Assembly (NCBI GenBank): GCA_020430865.1
Contig: JAGQIY010001259.1
Coordinates: 1-8,774, forward strand
Direction: 5' to 3'
Length of the DNA stretch: 8,774 nucleotides
Source: Myxococcales bacterium
Lineage (GTDB): Bacteria > Myxococcota > Polyangia > Polyangiales > Polyangiaceae
The notes under the pieces are model-generated. The model was not told the origin of the DNA. It searched no databases and saw only the letters and a program-made list of their open reading frames with translations. The position numbers and the translations under genes are program-made. This document shows positions 6,161-8,774 of the stretch, piece after piece; the first letter of the stretch is position 1; each line of letters starts with the position of its first letter.

Positions 6161-6338
6161 TCTGCAACACGTGGCCGTACCTGGAGACGCCGCGTACCCG
6201 GCGCCCCGCGGCTGCAGATCGCCGAAAATCATCTACTAAACCAAGCGATGGATAGCGCGGTTCGGCTTGCGGAAACCACGCGAGCGCTGACAAGCTACCG
6301 CGCTGGCGCGCTCTCTGCGTCACTATCCCCTCCAACGA

Positions 6339-7208
6339 ATGGTCGCCCTCGCACCGACACAGCCACGTTACGAGGCAACGAAACGGACGCGTCCGTGGAT
6401 GTGCCACGCTCTCGTCTCGGCGATGCTCTTCGGCGTCGCGAGCCCCGCCCACGCGGCACCGGAGGCGTGCTTCAAGGCCTACGAGCTCGGGCAAAGGCTC
6501 GACAAGGATCAACGCCCGCTCGCCGCGAGAGAGCAGTACGTCCGCTGCTCCGAGCTCTGCCCAGAACCCCTACGCAAGGACTGCATCGCGTGGCAGGACG
6601 TGGTGGAGAGCAAGCTCGCGCGGGTGGTTCTGCGCGTCGCGCACGCCGAGGACGAAGTCAGTGTCTATCTCGATGGGCAGCCTCTGTCTCGAGATCGATT
6701 CACGGGACCGCTCGACCAGCGGCCAGCGCTCTGGGTCACCGCGGGGCGCCATCAACTGCGCGCGAAGACCCCAGGCTTCGATGACTACGCGGAAACACTC
6801 GAGTTGCTCGAAGGCGAAGAGCGCCCGATCGTCGTCTCGTTTCACAGGCGCGATGCAGTCACGCCATCCTCGGGCGATCAGCTCGTGCCCTGGCTGGCCA
6901 TCGGCGTCGGCGGGGTAGGGCTGCTCGGCTTCGCGTACTTTGGTAGTCGGGGGCTGGGCGGCAAGTCGGACCTCGACGCATGCCGCGGTCATTGCTCCGC
7001 GGAAGCGGTGGATGATGTCCGGAAGGACTTCCTGTTTGCCGACGTCTCGCTGATCGTGGGTCTCGTTGGCATCGGCGTGGGGACCTTCTTGCTGCTCGAC
7101 TCGCAGGGAGCCAAGAGCGAGCCGACCTCGAGTTCGACTCGCACCTGGATCCAGATCGGCACCCAGGGGCGCGTGTCCGGCGCTTGGGTGGGTGGCGATG
7201 TCTGGTAG
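6339..7208 (+). CDS. Secreted or membrane-anchored PEGA-like envelope protein
   Basis: A 289-aa protein. A basic n-region (KRTR, 15-18) precedes a hydrophobic core and an AHA-type cleavage site near residue 39 (ASPAHA, then APEACF). The following segment (ACFKAYELGQ to about 92) has paired cysteines C44/C70/C74/C82 and a helical-repeat look, matching a common myxobacterial type in which such a segment is followed by a beta-rich PEGA-like domain, here about 96-170 with YLDGQPL and TAGRHQLRAKTPGF. Two hydrophobic segments (about 182-203 and 231-253) flank a loop with C215 and C219. It should sit in the envelope with the N-terminal part outside the cytoplasm. PEGA domains are thought to be structural or surface-layer modules; no enzyme activity is expected. 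The start at M1 keeps the positive charges of the signal; M21 is an alternative. The gene is divergent from the FHA-kinase operon and overlaps the next gene by 11 bp. Confidence 0.8.
   Translation: MVALAPTQPRYEATKRTRPWMCHALVSAMLFGVASPAHAAPEACFKAYELGQRLDKDQRPLAAREQYVRCSELCPEPLRKDCIAWQDVVESKLARVVLRVAHAEDEVSVYLDGQPLSRDRFTGPLDQRPALWVTAGRHQLRAKTPGFDDYAETLELLEGEERPIVVSFHRRDAVTPSSGDQLVPWLAIGVGGVGLLGFAYFGSRGLGGKSDLDACRGHCSAEAVDDVRKDFLFADVSLIVGLVGIGVGTFLLLDSQGAKSEPTSSSTRTWIQIGTQGRVSGAWVGGDVW
6383..6396. repeat. 14-bp perfect palindrome near the PEGA-like gene start
   Basis: ACGGACGCGTCCGT is identical to its reverse complement. It lies within the first codons if translation starts at 6339, or 2 bp before the alternative ATG at 6399. 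It could be an operator overlapping the translation start region. Confidence 0.4.
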
Positions 7209-7941
7209 GCCACGACGCTCGCGAGGCTGGGGGCTCTTCACGTGTTGTGTCGTGAGCTGTAGCCTCACCCAGTCTCTGGACGGCTACGAAGGGCCGAGCG
7301 AGGAACCCACGCCTGATGCCGGAGCCGACGCGGGTGACGCTGGCGGAGACGCGGTCAGCTGTGGGGTCGGTACGAAGCGCTGTGGTCTGAGCTGCGTCGC
7401 GATCAGCGATCCGGACTACGGCTGCACCAGCGAAGGCTGCACCGCGTGCGCGGTGGCATCCCACGTGGAAGCGATCTGCGGCGCGAGCGGATGCGAGCCT
7501 GTCGGCTGCGAACCAGGGTACGCGAGCTGTGACGACGACCTCGGCAACGGCTGCGAGACGCCCCTTGGAACGGCGACCGACTGCTCCTCCTGTGGCGAGG
7601 TCTGTGCGTCACCGAACGGCGACGTCGCGTGCGATCCTCAGGCGCTGCGCTGCGCAATTCAGAACTGCCCCGCGGGCAGCGCCGACTGCAACGGCGATCC
7701 CAGCGATGGTTGCGAGGACACCCTAGACTCCCTGGAGCACTGTGGCGCGTGCAGCGCCACGTGTCCGGCGAGCTTCAGCTGTACCAGCGCGGGCGGAGGC
7801 TTCCAGTGCGCGTGCCCGAACGCTGCGGCGTGCGACTCCGGAAGCGTCGGCGACTGCGTCCAAGGGCTCTGCGTGTGCGGCGGCTCGACGCTATGCGCGC
7901 CAGGGCAACGCTGCCAGGCAGACGGCAAGTGCGGGGAATGA
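7198..7941 (+). CDS. Cysteine-rich lipoprotein with NGCE-type repeats
   Basis: A 247-aa predicted lipoprotein. The start is taken at ATG 7198, inside the end of the PEGA-like gene (11-bp overlap), because it yields a proper signal: a basic n-region RPRRSR, a short hydrophobic core and lipobox VVSC at C21. A longer reading from 7066 would bury this signal. An Asp/Ala/Gly/Pro linker (31-52) leads to a region with 32 cysteines. Two 30-residue units, 107-136 and 160-189, have identical cysteine spacing (C111/C119/C129/C132/C136 and C164/C172/C182/C185/C189), with DLGNGCET and DPSDGCED as the signatures. This repeat is widespread in myxobacterial surface proteins and is often misnamed an enzyme. 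The C-terminal part (204-245) is another compact cysteine-rich stretch, EGF-like in spacing only. It is likely translated together with the PEGA-like protein and placed on the envelope surface. The binding partner is unknown. Confidence 0.85.
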   Translation: MSGRPRRSRGWGLFTCCVVSCSLTQSLDGYEGPSEEPTPDAGADAGDAGGDAVSCGVGTKRCGLSCVAISDPDYGCTSEGCTACAVASHVEAICGASGCEPVGCEPGYASCDDDLGNGCETPLGTATDCSSCGEVCASPNGDVACDPQALRCAIQNCPAGSADCNGDPSDGCEDTLDSLEHCGACSATCPASFSCTSAGGGFQCACPNAAACDSGSVGDCVQGLCVCGGSTLCAPGQRCQADGKCGE

Positions 7942-7961
7942 TCCGTGTGGAACCGTTTCGA

Positions 7962-8774
7962 CTAGCAGCGGCGACGTAGCACGATCAGCCCCAGCGCACC
8001 GACCAGGGACAGCAGACCAACGGGGCTCGAGCCGCGCCGGGCTCCGGCGACGCTGCAGCCGCCGTCGTCGCTGACGATACGCGTCCCTGGGCCCGCACCT
8101 ACTTGCCCCGCGGAACCACCTACGTCGGCCTTGCCGCCGCCCCCGGGCCAGCCGCCTGGCGCACCGCCCGCGCCGCCCCAGTCTCGAGCACCGGCGCCGG
8201 AGCTCCCGCCGGCCTCGCTTCCCCCGCTGCCACCACTCGCGTCGCATTGCACGACCCGGTAGCTGATCCACATCTCGGGCCCGAACCACTCCCGGGCCTC
8301 GTCCAGGAGCTGCCAGCGCGTCACGTAGACGCCCGGCTCCTGAGGGGCGGTGCCGGAGAGGTCGAAGCGAGTCTTCGCGTTGGGCGCCACGCTGGCGTTG
8401 CTCGCCTGGTTCACGGAGACGCGATGCGTCCCCAGGAAAGGATCGTCGGTGTCGCCCGGGACCCCCAGCCGGATGGACTCACCCACGCCGCTGCCGCCGC
8501 CATCGGTCCAGCTCGCTCCGCCAACGTTCTTCACCTCGAACCAGGAGTCGACCGCGTCTCCCGCGCAGACCTCGTAGTAGGCCTCACCCGAGTCGTCTGC
8601 GCTTGCGCTGCTGCCCTGATCCACGAACTCGGCGTCCAGCGCGGGCAACGGAGGTTCAGGGGGGGAGATACAGCTGCCCGTCGCTTGCAGCAGCTCGATG
8701 TCGGAGCCGTAGAAGAACTGCAGGATCCGCTGGTAGTCGTAGCCCTTGGAGTTCTCGAGGCAGCGCGCCCCCCA
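7962..8774 (-). CDS. SpoIID-like / NBR1-Ig surface protein with MYXO-CTERM-like tail (partial, 5' end outside window)
   Basis: The last 270 residues of a protein that begins beyond the right edge. The first 35 visible residues (WGARCLENSKGYDYQRILQF, then FYGSDIELLQ and a cysteine) resemble the end of a SpoIID/LytB-type peptidoglycan-acting domain, where Y..IL..FYG is typical. Residues about 66-176 match the NBR1-type Ig domain: SWFEVKNVGGASWT, the VAPNAKTRFDLSGTAP strand, EPGVYVTRWQL and EWFGPEMWISYRV. A Gly/Ser/Ala linker (180-233) follows, then GGCSVAGARRGSS, a hydrophobic helix and LRRRC at the end. This tail fits the MYXO-CTERM sorting signal handled by myxosortase in myxobacteria, so the protein is probably displayed on the cell surface. 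The in-frame TTG at 8648 is an internal leucine, not a start. The gene converges on the lipoprotein gene with 20 bp between stops. Confidence 0.85.
   Translation of the reverse strand, partial: WGARCLENSKGYDYQRILQFFYGSDIELLQATGSCISPPEPPLPALDAEFVDQGSSASADDSGEAYYEVCAGDAVDSWFEVKNVGGASWTDGGGSGVGESIRLGVPGDTDDPFLGTHRVSVNQASNASVAPNAKTRFDLSGTAPQEPGVYVTRWQLLDEAREWFGPEMWISYRVVQCDASGGSGGSEAGGSSGAGARDWGGAGGAPGGWPGGGGKADVGGSAGQVGAGPGTRIVSDDGGCSVAGARRGSSPVGLLSLVGALGLIVLRRRC

Larger units (their letters stand above)
6011..6338. promoter_or_regulatory. Divergent intergenic region between the FHA-kinase operon and the PEGA-like gene
   Basis: This 328-bp stretch must hold promoters for both directions. It contains an AT-rich island at about 6224-6240 (AAAATCATCTACTAAA), unusual against the surrounding GC and the best candidate promoter core, but I find no convincing sigma70 -35/-10 pair and no GG/GC-spaced sigma54 element on either strand. 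Three inverted repeats lie on the FHA side (6059-6075, 6091-6103, 6143-6160). A minus-strand reading frame ends at 6012, one base before the FHA ATG; it has one CxxC and is treated as an open question in the findings. Confidence 0.6.

Noticed and set aside
6011..6338. Sigma54 promoter for either divergent gene
   Set aside because: No GG-N10-GC element with a TGGCAC/TTGC-like context was found on either strand, despite the FHA protein's activator ancestry.
6171..6512. Upstream part of a minus-strand frame overlapping the PEGA-like gene
   Set aside because: It runs antisense through the start of the PEGA-like gene, uses AT-rich codons at the candidate promoter island and shows no motif.
7066..7197. 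Longer N-terminus for the second Cys-rich lipoprotein
   Set aside because: It would overlap the PEGA-like gene by 143 bp and hide the lipoprotein signal that begins at the ATG at 7198.
8646..8648. TTG at 8648 as start of the NBR1-Ig protein
   Set aside because: The frame is open to the window edge and the upstream residues show a SpoIID-like ending, so this is an internal leucine.
1..8774. CRISPR array, tRNA, insertion sequence or phage defence cassette
   Set aside because: No regularly spaced repeats, no tRNA-like cloverleaf, no transposase or terminal inverted repeat, and no nuclease or toxin motif seen by eye.

Overview
The window is high-GC DNA with the stamp of a myxobacterium, most likely Polyangia (Sorangium/Polyangium-like). 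The grounds are a Hanks-type kinase with a C-terminal membrane anchor, an FHA protein carrying a sigma54-activator-like AAA+ domain, a PEGA-like envelope protein, two Cys-rich Gly/Ser/Asp-linker lipoproteins, and a protein ending in a MYXO-CTERM-like sorting tail. The assignment comes from protein architecture, not from a marker gene. I see no rRNA, tRNA, CRISPR array, insertion sequence or phage gene.

Layout. Positions 1-47 may hold the end of an upstream gene overlapping the next one by GTGA. Positions 44-814 (+) encode a zinc-ribbon, two-TM, winged-helix-like protein. A 427-bp gap rich in small inverted repeats follows. Positions 1242-2267 (+) encode an AUR1/PAP2-type membrane phosphotransferase or phosphatase. 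It converges, with only 10 bp between stops, on a three-gene minus-strand operon read from 6010 down to 2278: an FHA protein with a decayed AAA+ domain (6010-4928), a transmembrane Ser/Thr kinase (4931-3006, 4-bp GTGA overlap), and a 26-cysteine lipoprotein (2982-2278, 23 bp behind the kinase). A 328-bp divergent intergenic region separates this operon from a plus-strand pair: a PEGA-like protein with signal peptide and two TM segments (6339-7208), overlapping by 11 bp a second Cys-rich lipoprotein (7198-7941). That pair converges, 20 bp apart, on a minus-strand gene cut by the window edge (7962-8774), which encodes a SpoIID-like end, an NBR1-type Ig domain and a MYXO-CTERM-like tail.

Working model (inference): the central genes form an envelope-signalling module. 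The kinase domain is cytoplasmic, with one TM helix and a short two-cysteine tail outside. The FHA protein is the natural phospho-threonine reader for it, but its AAA+ domain has lost the sigma54-contacting loop, the Walker B acids and the sensor II arginine, so it looks like a scaffold or pseudo-ATPase and not a transcription activator. The lipoproteins and the PEGA-like protein would be envelope-side partners. The most interesting item in the window is this pseudo-activator translationally coupled to its kinase.
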